Positions 1 to 8,114 of a stretch of DNA of 64,000 bases are shown in pieces (positions within the stretch are counted from its first letter, which is position 1; every line of letters begins with the position of its first letter). A program made the position numbers and the translations under genes. This DNA is from Asaia lannensis NBRC 102526. GTDB taxonomy: Bacteria > Pseudomonadota > Alphaproteobacteria > Acetobacterales > Acetobacteraceae. Where the stretch lies: assembly GCF_024054035.1 (NCBI RefSeq), contig NZ_JAMXQU010000011.1, forward strand, positions 1 to 64,000, written 5' to 3'. The notes below the pieces were generated by a model. It was not told the DNA's origin, searched no databases, and worked only from the letters and a program-made list of their open reading frames with translations.

Positions 1-77
<77 letters not shown>

Positions 78-82
78 AACAC

Positions 83-110
83 AAGCCCGCTTAAACAAGC
101 GGGCTTTTTT
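83..110 (+). terminator. intrinsic terminator of tRNA-fMet
   Basis: A perfect 10-bp stem (AAGCCCGCTT / AAGCGGGCTT) with a 4-base AAAC loop ends in a run of six T at 105-110. It begins six bases after the tRNA CCA and is the clearest rho-independent terminator in the window. Confidence 0.93.
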
Positions 111-178
111 GCGTCTGAACACCCAGAAAACAGAACGACCCAGACAGGCAACAACGCCGGGGAAGTGCGCCTCCAGCT

Positions 179-694
179 CTAGAAGCCGCCGTATAGACAA
201 AACGGAATCAAAGCGAAAACACTCCACGCAATCAGAAAAACAAGCGGCGCCTGATGCGCAAACATCCCACCACGCCGTGCACGATGCATCATCGCACGCG
301 CATCCTCATCACTCCTCCCAAGCGTGAACTCAGATAAGCCAGGACAGCGCCGGTGAAGAACCTGCTCCTTCTCGTTCCATTTTCCGATCGCACCATAACC
401 GGCCCTGATGCCGGGCAAGGCGATCAGGGTGAGCATGAAGCCCAGAAGAGAAAGGAGTGGCGGAATAAGAATGGCCATCCTGTCTCCCCAGCGTGTCGTC
501 GAGCCCGTCATGGCCGTCGCATAGGCAATGACGAGAAATGCCTGTGAACTCAGCAGCGCCTGAAGACGGCCATTGACGGTCTCTGTCTCGAACCGGATTT
601 CAGAGCGATAATAGGCGAGTAACTCGTTATCCGTCGGCTTGCCGTGGGCGATGACTTCTTCTGCGTCGGGCGGCGGAAAAGCGGGGATAACCAT
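179..694 (-). CDS. hypothetical integral membrane protein (171 aa)
   Basis: I do not recognise the family. The first 45 residues are hydrophilic and partly helical. They are followed by two hydrophobic segments (about residues 48-62 and 72-94), a charged loop of about 55 residues rich in Arg, Glu and Asp, and a last hydrophobic segment near the C-terminus (about 150-168). A small inner-membrane protein with a cytoplasmic loop fits this. It opens with ATG and only a weak purine-rich site (AGAAAG) upstream. It stands alone between the tRNA terminator, towards which it is transcribed, and a gene-free stretch. Its codon use looks like that of its neighbours. Confidence 0.7.
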   Translation of the reverse strand: MVIPAFPPPDAEEVIAHGKPTDNELLAYYRSEIRFETETVNGRLQALLSSQAFLVIAYATAMTGSTTRWGDRMAILIPPLLSLLGFMLTLIALPGIRAGYGAIGKWNEKEQVLHRRCPGLSEFTLGRSDEDARAMMHRARRGGMFAHQAPLVFLIAWSVFALIPFCLYGGF

Positions 695-1078
695 TACGCA
701 TTCTTTCTGAGCGAGGTGTCTGATAGCGCGTCATCCTGTCTTTGTTCGACCTGACAGAAGCATGCGCCGCCCTCGGGCTCTCGCATCCTGTTTTACGCAG
801 GAGCACAAAGCACGACGAGCCGATCGGTTTGCAACAGAAAGGACTCATCCAGGTTAAAGTGTGATCTTGCGCGCACGACATGTGCCTTCTCTGTCGTGCC
901 GACCCGGTGACGGCACGCAGATCGCGTCGCAGATGCCCACAGGCTTATTGTCAGTGAGCAAAGCCATCATGAGGCGGTATCGGGTAAAATGATCGATCGG
1001 CCGGATGAGTCCCGACCGCTTCATTCCGGATCGTCGGCTTTCCCACGTCGCCTTTTTTCTCGAGACGTGAGCCTGCCT
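695..1078. other. 384-bp gene-free stretch
   Basis: No convincing gene on either strand; the short frames here lack ribosome sites and family resemblance. It should hold the promoter of the membrane-protein gene at its left end and the 3' region of the epimerase gene at its right end. A CACGTC/GACGTG pair (1044-1069) forms only a weak hairpin. Confidence 0.6.
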
Positions 1079-2260
1079 TTACGCGACCGGCTTATGCCCG
1101 ATGATCTCGCGACCTGCTCCATAGATATGATAGAGCGAGCTCGCAGGCATATAATCGACCAGTGCGCTGCCCTGAGCGTCGATATGATCGATCCAGCCTC
1201 CTTCGAGATGAGACGGCGCGAAGATATCCATAAAGGCGGATGCATAATGCGTTGCCTGATCTGCCTTGTCCGTCAGACCGGGAGTGTAAAGAAGACGCAG
1301 TAATTCTGTCTGTGCCCAGATACGCGCGGAGTGTTCCAGAACCGTATGGGTATCGCTCATGCTGTCGAGAACGACGCCGCGCTCAGGATCGCAGCCATGC
1401 GCGAAACCGGCCCTGAAGAGATGCAGGGCCGTCAGGTTACGCCAGCCCGCTTCGGCGTCTGATCCGTTCTGCGTCACGCCGGCAAGACGACCGAAGTCGC
1501 GTAACAGCCACGACCATTCGAAAAGATGCCCGGCCTGCACCTGATTGGCGCCGCGCGGTGCAAGAGGCGACCAGTCCGGGGCGAAGAATTCCAGCAGCAG
1601 ACCGGATCGGGCATCGATCAGATGCGCGCGGGCCAGTTCGACCAGTTTTTGCGCCTTGTCGAGATAGAACGAATCTCTCGTTGCCTCGAAAACGACGAGA
1701 TAGGCTTCGAGCAGATGCATATGCGGGTTCTGGCTGCGTTGCCTGCCTTCATCGGGTATCGCGTCGAGATAGCCGCCATTATCGGCTGTGAAAATAAGGT
1801 CGATCTCATCGGCGATACAGCGCGCCATCTCCCGGTCTTTCGGGCGGTCCGCATAGCGTATGGCCCAACCATAAGCGAACAGAATGAAGGCATGGGCGTA
1901 GAGATCGCGCTTCGTATTGGCCGGGCGGTTATCCGTGCCGATCGAGAATACCCAGCCTGGCTGGGAGTCGGCGCGATGAAACAGCGTCTCGACACGATCC
2001 AGACAATCCAGTGCCTGCGCACCGGCATCATACACGCCGTCGATTGCCGCACGGCAATAAGTCGCGATCTGTCGCGCCTGAACCATGAGCCTCAGGGCGT
2101 CGAGCCGGATGGGACGTCCCTGCCAGTCGAGACGTTCGTGAAACAGGGTGCGTGCAGAATCGAAGCCCGCCCGGCTCCAGAGAGGAAGAGCCTGATCGAA
2201 AAGCCAGTTGCGCCACCGATCCCGGATGGCGGGGGCCGTGTTGTGCATGCCGCGGGTCAT
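1079..2260 (-). CDS. AGE-family epimerase/isomerase
   Basis: This 393-residue protein belongs to the N-acylglucosamine 2-epimerase / type III mannose-6-phosphate isomerase group, an (alpha/alpha)6-barrel family that interconverts aldose and ketose sugars or their 2-epimers in the cytoplasm. Recognisable pieces are the NPHMHLLEAY segment, the GHLFEWSWLL segment and SSLYHI near the C-terminus, which supply the active-site histidines and glutamates of this fold. Length matches the family. The gene begins one base after the hldE stop codon, so the two are almost certainly translated together. That suggests supply of a mannose- or heptose-type sugar for lipopolysaccharide. The exact substrate cannot be read from sequence. 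A second ATG four codons in is also possible. Confidence 0.88.
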   Translation of the reverse strand: MTRGMHNTAPAIRDRWRNWLFDQALPLWSRAGFDSARTLFHERLDWQGRPIRLDALRLMVQARQIATYCRAAIDGVYDAGAQALDCLDRVETLFHRADSQPGWVFSIGTDNRPANTKRDLYAHAFILFAYGWAIRYADRPKDREMARCIADEIDLIFTADNGGYLDAIPDEGRQRSQNPHMHLLEAYLVVFEATRDSFYLDKAQKLVELARAHLIDARSGLLLEFFAPDWSPLAPRGANQVQAGHLFEWSWLLRDFGRLAGVTQNGSDAEAGWRNLTALHLFRAGFAHGCDPERGVVLDSMSDTHTVLEHSARIWAQTELLRLLYTPGLTDKADQATHYASAFMDIFAPSHLEGGWIDHIDAQGSALVDYMPASSLYHIYGAGREIIGHKPVA

Positions 2261-2261
2261 A

Positions 2262-3740
2262 TCAGTCAGGCTTCGAACTCACAGGGGCTGGCCGTGTCGC
2301 TTCTGAAAGAGCGACCTTCATCTTGCGCACGATCGAGGTTGTCGAGCGACCTGATACCAGATTGGCAAGCACCACGCGACCGCCCCAGGACTTTACCTCT
2401 GCGCCGCCAACGACCTGATCTTCGGTATAATCGGCCCCCTTCACCAGAATATCGGGCTTGAGAGCGCAGATCGTTTCAAGAGGCGTATCTTCATCGAAAA
2501 TAACCACCAGATCGACATCGCGCAGCGCGCCCATAACCGTGGCGCGCGCCAGTTCGTCCTGCAATGGCCGCTCTTCACCCTTGAGGCGACGCACCGAGGC
2601 ATCGCTGTTGAGTGCGACCACCAGCTTGTCGCCTTCCTGTGCGGCGGCCTGGATCAGGGCGATATGTCCGGGGTGGAGCAGATCGAAACAGCCATTCGTG
2701 AAAACGACACGTGCACCGTGCTGACGCCATGCTTCGATCATGGATTGCGCCTGATCCAGCGAGGCAATAACGCTGTCACGGTCGATTTTGGACTTGAGGG
2801 CGGCACTGAGTTCGGCACGCGAAACGGTTGCGGTGCCCAGTTTGCCGACGACGATCGCCGCTGCGTTGGTGGCGATCACCATGGCGGTCCGCAGATCGGT
2901 TCCGGCCGACATCATGGCCGCAAGCGTTGCAACGACCGTATCGCCTGCACCGGAAACATCGAATACCTCGGATTGCGGTACATGGGCATGCGTCATACGG
3001 CCATCGCGCTCAAGCAGGGTCATCCCTTCCTCGGAGCGGGTGACCAGCACGTCGCCACCGAACTGCTCCTGCGCGGCAAGCGCAGCGAAACGGATTTCGG
3101 TATCGGTGCCCACAGGCAGACCCGTTGCAAGGGAAAGCTCCTTGCGGTTGGGGGTGATGAGTTGTGCGCCCCGATAGGCTGAGAGATCGCGCCGCTTGGG
3201 GTCGACCACTACGGGGATACCCTGCTGATTCGCGGCCCGGATCACGGCCTGGAGCACTTCGTTGCTCAGCACGCCCTTAGCGTAATCCGAGCAAACGACC
3301 ACATCCGCCCCCTCCAGGGCTGCCAGTGCAGCAGCAACGAGCCGCTCGCGCGTTGCGGGCGGGACGACAACCGAGGGTTCCTCATCGATACGCACAATCT
3401 GCTGGCGCCCGCTCAATACACGCGTCTTGGTAATGGTGACCCAGTCAGGATCCTGGACCAGATGCGTGAGATCGATCGTATCGCATGTGGAGACAGTGCG
3501 CCGGAACTCCCTTGCCGCCTCATCCTGACCGACCAGCCCAACCAGGGTGACCTTGCAGCCAAGGGCGGCGGCATTCATGGCAACATTCGCCGCACCGCCG
3601 GGCACCGTACTGTGTTTGGCGCGCAAAAGCACAGGCACCGGGGCTTCGGGAGAGATGCGGTCGACCGATCCGTGAATGTAGCAATCGAGCAGAAGATCGC
3701 CGATGATCAAGACCCGTCCGAATGTGAAGTCGCTAATCAT
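2262..3740 (-). CDS. hldE: bifunctional heptose-7-phosphate kinase / heptose-1-phosphate adenylyltransferase
   Basis: HldE (RfaE) carries out two steps of ADP-L-glycero-D-manno-heptose synthesis, the precursor of the lipopolysaccharide inner core. The N-terminal half (about 1-320) is a PfkB/ribokinase-type kinase with the DVSGAGDT catalytic motif. The C-terminal third (about 345-480) is a cytidylyltransferase-fold adenylyltransferase with FTNGCFDLLHPGH, which includes the HxGH nucleotide-binding signature. I place the start at the ATG at 3740, preceded by GAGGACGAGAG, giving 492 residues, close to the 477 of the E. coli enzyme. An in-frame start 23 codons upstream would add an unrelated tail. 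The AGE-family gene follows at once. The phosphatase GmhB and epimerase HldD are not in this window. Confidence 0.96.
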   Translation of the reverse strand: MISDFTFGRVLIIGDLLLDCYIHGSVDRISPEAPVPVLLRAKHSTVPGGAANVAMNAAALGCKVTLVGLVGQDEAAREFRRTVSTCDTIDLTHLVQDPDWVTITKTRVLSGRQQIVRIDEEPSVVVPPATRERLVAAALAALEGADVVVCSDYAKGVLSNEVLQAVIRAANQQGIPVVVDPKRRDLSAYRGAQLITPNRKELSLATGLPVGTDTEIRFAALAAQEQFGGDVLVTRSEEGMTLLERDGRMTHAHVPQSEVFDVSGAGDTVVATLAAMMSAGTDLRTAMVIATNAAAIVVGKLGTATVSRAELSAALKSKIDRDSVIASLDQAQSMIEAWRQHGARVVFTNGCFDLLHPGHIALIQAAAQEGDKLVVALNSDASVRRLKGEERPLQDELARATVMGALRDVDLVVIFDEDTPLETICALKPDILVKGADYTEDQVVGGAEVKSWGGRVVLANLVSGRSTTSIVRKMKVALSEATRPAPVSSKPD

Positions 3741-4021
3741 CTCTCGTCCTCGATCGTCTGTCAGTCTTGGGGCACCGTCGCAGGGTCCCGGGGCATCGTT
3801 CACGAACATGTCGCCCGATCCTGTATTTCACAGGTGGCCTTGTCGTCCTGCCAAAGCCGTGGGCGAATGACAATCCTCCCTTCCGGCAGCCGAGGATGCC
3901 GCGCCCGGTTTCAGGGCTGCCTCTGTAGTATAAACGCAATGGAAGAGAGAGATGGCATCGTTTCATTTCTGCGCTATCGTGGGCGCATGATCCTGATAAA
4001 CGCCTCGCCCGTGGTCTCTTG

Positions 4022-5203
4022 ATGCGCAAAGCTCTTGTCCCCCTCGTCCTGGCCGGATTTGGTGTTTCCCAGGCTCATGCCCTGCCGGCTTTTCTGGAAA
4101 AATTCCTGCCGCGCCCACCGCCGCAGCCAAGCCATCCAGCCATTCCTGTGGTGCCGCCTGCCAGCAAGGTCCAGATCCCTGCGCAGGCGGCCGTGCCTGA
4201 CGGCAGTCCTGCCCTGCCGCCCGTGCTCGTGCAGAGCGGTCCCCTTTCCTTCGCGCCTCTCGTGCAGCGGGTTATTCCCGCTGTGGTGAATATCGCCATC
4301 ACCCAGATCAGCACCGAAGGGGGCGGGAAGATTCCTGCCCAGATCAAGGGGACACCGCTGGAGAAGCGCTACAAGGAGAAGATGCAGCGGCATCAGGAAG
4401 AGATTCTTGGCGCCGGATCGGGATTCATCATCGATCCATCGGGGATCATTGTGACGAACGATCATGTGGTGGGCGATGCCGATAACGTCACGGTCTCCCT
4501 CTCCAACGGGCAGGAACTTCCTGCCAAGCTGATCGGGGTTGATGCCCTGACGGATATCGCCGTCATCAAGGTCGAATCGCCCAAGCCGCTGCCCTATGTG
4601 ACGTGGGGCGACAGCCACAAGGTCAATGTGGGGGACTGGGTTCTGGTCGCGGGGAATCCTTTCGGATTCGGGTCATCCGTCAGTGCCGGTATCGTTTCAG
4701 CGCGAGGACGCGATCTGGGAGCAGGCTCGCTCGACGATTTCCTGCAGCTCGATGCGCCGATCAATCCGGGCAATTCGGGCGGACCCGCCTTCAACATGCG
4801 CGGTCAGGTGGTGGCCGTGAACGCGGCCATGGTATCGCCCGCAGGCGGATCGGTGGGGATTGGCTTCGGTATTCCTTCTGAGATCGTCGCGCCGATCGTC
4901 GAGGAAATCAGGCGTACCGGCCATGTCGATCACGGTTGGCTGGGGGTCACGCTCGACGATGGTGACGGCTCTGTCGTTCTGGTCGACGTCGATCGAAACG
5001 GCCCTGCCCAGAAGGGCGGATTGATGAAAGGTGACAAGATTACCGCCATCAATAACGCTCCAGTCGAAAACGGACGCGCCCTGCTGCGTATCGTCGCGGC
5101 GGGCAAACCGGGGAATGCCGTGACTTTCACGGTAATTCGCAAGGGTAAAACCGTGACAATAACGCTTCCTATCGGAAAACGTCCTGCAGATGCCGACGAA
5201 TAA
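4022..5203 (+). CDS. DegP/HtrA-type periplasmic serine protease
   Basis: A secreted trypsin-like protease of 393 residues. Residues 1-20 form a signal peptide ending AHA. A proline-rich linker (about 28-70) precedes the protease domain (about 75-290), in which the triad is visible: His148 in TNDHVV, Asp178 in LTDIAVI and Ser252 in NPGNSGGPAF. One PDZ domain follows (about 300-385); classical DegP has two, so this is closer to DegS/HtrA in layout. It should degrade misfolded envelope proteins in the periplasm. ATG at 4022 is preferred over the TTG directly before it. The two-component pair downstream on the same strand is a common partner of degP in alphaproteobacteria. Confidence 0.95.
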   Translation: MRKALVPLVLAGFGVSQAHALPAFLEKFLPRPPPQPSHPAIPVVPPASKVQIPAQAAVPDGSPALPPVLVQSGPLSFAPLVQRVIPAVVNIAITQISTEGGGKIPAQIKGTPLEKRYKEKMQRHQEEILGAGSGFIIDPSGIIVTNDHVVGDADNVTVSLSNGQELPAKLIGVDALTDIAVIKVESPKPLPYVTWGDSHKVNVGDWVLVAGNPFGFGSSVSAGIVSARGRDLGAGSLDDFLQLDAPINPGNSGGPAFNMRGQVVAVNAAMVSPAGGSVGIGFGIPSEIVAPIVEEIRRTGHVDHGWLGVTLDDGDGSVVLVDVDRNGPAQKGGLMKGDKITAINNAPVENGRALLRIVAAGKPGNAVTFTVIRKGKTVTITLPIGKRPADADE

Positions 5204-5376
5204 GGGTGTATTGCATTCTTCGCCCTTTCTTCTCGCGCGTAACTGAAAGATAATAAGGTCACCGTAAAGTGAGGGGGCGGTGATCCCGCCCGTCGAGGCC
5301 CGTGACCGAATCATAATGTTTCGTTTCCGTGTCCTGACCCTGTGTTTTAGCCCCCTGTCAAAGCCAAGGACTGACC

Positions 5377-6057
5377 ATGCGTATTCTGCTTGTCGAGGAT
5401 GATCCTACCGTCAGGAGCTTCATCGTGAAGGGACTGAAGGAAACCGGACATCTTGTCGAGGAGGCCGATAACGGCAAGGATGGTCTGTTTCTCGCCGTGA
5501 GCGAGAACTTCGATATCGTGATTCTTGACCGTATGCTGCCCGGTGGCATTGACGGTCTGCGCATTCTCGAAACGCTTCGCGCCCAGAACAATGCCACACC
5601 CGTTCTGCTTCTCTCGGCACTGGCCGATGTGGACGAACGCGTGGCCGGTCTTAAGGCGGGCGGCGACGACTACATGACCAAGCCTTTCGCCTTTTCCGAG
5701 CTTCTGGCACGCGTCGAGGCTCTGGCCCGTCGCGGCAGTGCCGAGCAGGCCCCACAGACCAAGCTGACCGTAGCCGATCTGGAAATGGATCTCCTGTCGC
5801 GCACCGTGAAGCGCGGAGATGAAAAGATCGATCTTCAGCCGCGTGAATTCCGTCTGCTGGAATTCCTGATGCGTCATGCCGGCCAGGTCGTGACACGCAC
5901 CATGCTTCTGGAGCGAGTCTGGGACTATCACTTCGACCCGCAGACAAACGTGATCGATGTGCATGTTTCGCGTCTGCGTCAGAAAGTCGACAAGCCTTTC
6001 GAGACCGCGCTGATCCATACGATCCGAAATGCAGGCTATATCCTGCGCGCCAACTAA
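5377..6057 (+). CDS. OmpR-family response regulator
   Basis: 226 residues: a receiver domain (about 1-118) with the acidic pair at 8-9, phosphoacceptor Asp51 in ILDRMLPG and Lys102 in MTKPF, then an OmpR/PhoB winged-helix DNA-binding domain (about 128-225) with the VIDVHVSRLRQK recognition-helix region. A good ribosome site (AAGGA) lies a few bases before the ATG. The sensor kinase gene begins 18 bp after the stop, so the two form one operon and presumably a cognate pair. With the upstream protease the likely theme is envelope stress, but the signal and targets are unknown. Confidence 0.95.
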   Translation: MRILLVEDDPTVRSFIVKGLKETGHLVEEADNGKDGLFLAVSENFDIVILDRMLPGGIDGLRILETLRAQNNATPVLLLSALADVDERVAGLKAGGDDYMTKPFAFSELLARVEALARRGSAEQAPQTKLTVADLEMDLLSRTVKRGDEKIDLQPREFRLLEFLMRHAGQVVTRTMLLERVWDYHFDPQTNVIDVHVSRLRQKVDKPFETALIHTIRNAGYILRAN

Positions 6058-6075
6058 GCAGGGTAAAGTGTTTTC

Positions 6076-7488
6076 ATGAGGTTCAGTCTGTCGCGTTTCC
6101 CCCTGCTTCGCGTGTGGTGGAAGCGCGCCTGGCGGTTCCGGTCGGCAGGGCTCGGTTTTTCACTGGCCTACGGGCTGGTCTTTGCCCTGTCGGCCACTCT
6201 GTTTCTTACTTTTCTCTGGTGGCACACGATCGGCGCTCTCGAGCGCGAGGTAGGGCAGGCTGTCGATGCTGATGCGCACGGCCTTGCCGAGCGCTGGATG
6301 CAGGGTGGCCTGTCCAGCCTGCAACGCGCCATTCAGGACAGGCTCGATCAGGATGTCGAGGATCAGGATCTCTATCTCCTGATCACGCCTGGCGGCCAGC
6401 GTCTCGCCGGAAACATGCCTTCATGGCCTGATGCCGTGCAACGCGCAGACCGGTTCTATACGCTCAAGATCAGCCGTGCCGGAAACACCATTTCGGCGGC
6501 GATGCACGCCTATGTCCTGCCGGACGGACTGCAACTGCTGGTCGGTCGAGACATCAGGGGGCGCGATATCCTGCGCCGCGTCCTGACGGAAACGTTTCTC
6601 TGGTCGTGGCTTATGGTGACGGCGCTGGCGATCGGTGGCGCCTGGGTCGTTCGCGGTATTTTCAGTCGTATCCTGAGTTCGATTGCCCGCACGACGACGG
6701 CACTCGCCAATGGCGACATGAGGCAGCGCATGCCTCTTGTCGGGAACGATGTCGATCTTGTCGCCCATTCCATCAACAGGATGCTGGATCGTATCTCCAA
6801 ACTCCTGGAGGGCGTGAAGCAGGTTTCCAACTCCATCGCACACGACCTGCGGACCCCCATCACACGGGCACGCAACAGGCTGGAAGATGCGGCTTTGCAT
6901 GCGCGATCGACCGAGGAGATGCATGACGCGATCCATCGCGCCGTTGCCGATCTCGATCATGTCACGTCCGTGTTCGACGCGCTGATGCGCATTGCGCAGA
7001 TCGAGGCCGGTGCAAGACGGGCGGCCTTCGAAACGACGGACCTGATACGCCCGCTGCACGATATTGCCGAACTCTATGAGGCCTCGGCGGAAGATGCCGG
7101 TCTTCAGATCGCGCTCGACCTGCCGCAGCGCCTGCTTTTTTTCGGCGATGCCCGTCTGATCCAGCAGGCCGTGGCCAATATGATCGACAACGCCATCAAG
7201 TTCTCGCCCGCCGATACGACGGTTACGCTCAGGGCAAGCGTTTCCGGTGCTCTGGTGCGCATCAGCGTGACGGATGAAGGGCCGGGCATGTCGGCCGAAG
7301 ATCTTCTTCGTGCCTCGGAACGGTTTTTCCGTGCCGATCAGGCCCGTAATACGCCAGGGGCGGGGCTCGGTCTCTCGCTCGTTCAGGCTGTGGCGCAGCT
7401 CCATCATGGCTCATTGTCGCTCGAACCCCTGCAGCGTGGCCTGCGTGTCGTGCTGAGTCTGCCTGTCGAGGAAAATCCGATCGTCTGA
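6076..7488 (+). CDS. membrane sensor histidine kinase
   Basis: 470 residues. Two membrane segments (about 27-49 and 174-193) enclose a periplasmic sensor region of about 120 residues with no named fold that I recognise. A HAMP linker (about 194-246) leads to the dimerisation/phosphoacceptor helix with His256 in SNSIAHDLRTP. The ATP-binding domain follows, with the N box Asn372 in NMIDNAIKF, the G1 box DEGPGM (400-405) and the G2 box GAGLGLSL (428-435). All catalytic motifs are intact. It is encoded 18 bp after its response regulator. In several alphaproteobacteria the degP-regulator-kinase set is followed by glnE, but not here. Confidence 0.94.
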   Translation: MRFSLSRFPLLRVWWKRAWRFRSAGLGFSLAYGLVFALSATLFLTFLWWHTIGALEREVGQAVDADAHGLAERWMQGGLSSLQRAIQDRLDQDVEDQDLYLLITPGGQRLAGNMPSWPDAVQRADRFYTLKISRAGNTISAAMHAYVLPDGLQLLVGRDIRGRDILRRVLTETFLWSWLMVTALAIGGAWVVRGIFSRILSSIARTTTALANGDMRQRMPLVGNDVDLVAHSINRMLDRISKLLEGVKQVSNSIAHDLRTPITRARNRLEDAALHARSTEEMHDAIHRAVADLDHVTSVFDALMRIAQIEAGARRAAFETTDLIRPLHDIAELYEASAEDAGLQIALDLPQRLLFFGDARLIQQAVANMIDNAIKFSPADTTVTLRASVSGALVRISVTDEGPGMSAEDLLRASERFFRADQARNTPGAGLGLSLVQAVAQLHHGSLSLEPLQRGLRVVLSLPVEENPIV

Positions 7489-7596
7489 TCATTGAGCGGC
7501 AACATGAACACAGATAGGGAGGCGGGGATTAATAATTAAAAAACAGTTCATCAGTCGCCCATAGGCATGCAAGGTGACCCGGTTTAGTGCTAAGAT

Positions 7597-7926
7597 ATGA
7601 CGCACTCGGCTTTAGCCCTATTCTGTTTGACGTGCACGCTCGGGCTGGGTGGTGCAGCACAGGCCGGTTCCTATCTGGTATCTGCGCCTGTTTCTTCACA
7701 GGCTGAGTCCGCCCCTCTGGCCGTGACCAGCGACACGCTGGATTACTGCCGGACGCTGGCGCACAAGGTGCATCATACCCTGCGCCAGACAATTCCCCCC
7801 TCCGCACCGATGGTCAATCAGGCCATGTATCTTGAGCATGAAGGCGAGGCGCTTTGTGCGCACGGACATCTGCGCTCAGGAATCGCGCAGGAACGTCGGG
7901 CATTGGCGGTTCTCCGGCGTTCCTGA
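7597..7926 (+). CDS. small secreted protein of unknown function
   Basis: 109 residues with a signal peptide that probably ends at AQA (residue 22), followed by a short unstructured stretch and a helical region with two cysteines (in LDYCRTL and EALCAHG) that could form a disulfide. No family recognised. It has its own 108-bp upstream gap and is not tightly linked to the kinase gene before it. The ribosome site is weak. The coding assignment rests on the signal peptide, cysteine pair and codon bias typical of the neighbours. Confidence 0.62.
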   Translation: MTHSALALFCLTCTLGLGGAAQAGSYLVSAPVSSQAESAPLAVTSDTLDYCRTLAHKVHHTLRQTIPPSAPMVNQAMYLEHEGEALCAHGHLRSGIAQERRALAVLRRS

Positions 7927-8114
7927 TCGTTCTGTCCGGTTCGAAAAGCCGACATGCAGTCTTTCGATGCACGTTCCCTAGGTACTCTCGCCTGACACTC
8001 TTTCCGTATAGTCTCTCCGCAATGGAGATGGACGTGACAGAGGGCTCTCTGTCTTTTGCGCAGGGTTCGGGCTAATCCATCGCCAGCGCGTGCCCTCGTA
8101 ATGGAAGACCGGCC

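Noticed and set aside
1044-1069. CACGTC/GACGTG pair after the epimerase gene as a terminator
   Set aside because: Only six pairs around a 14-base loop and no T run; too weak to call.
1021-1303. Open frames on both strands upstream and at the end of the AGE-family gene
   Set aside because: They overlap the epimerase gene antisense, lack ribosome sites and show no protein-family pattern.
1526-2461. 311-codon open frame opposite the epimerase and hldE genes
   Set aside because: Runs antisense across two well-supported genes; the composition is that of a shadow frame.
6421-7407. 328-codon frame antisense to the histidine kinase
   Set aside because: The kinase motifs are complete on the plus strand; the antisense product is His/Arg-rich without any domain.
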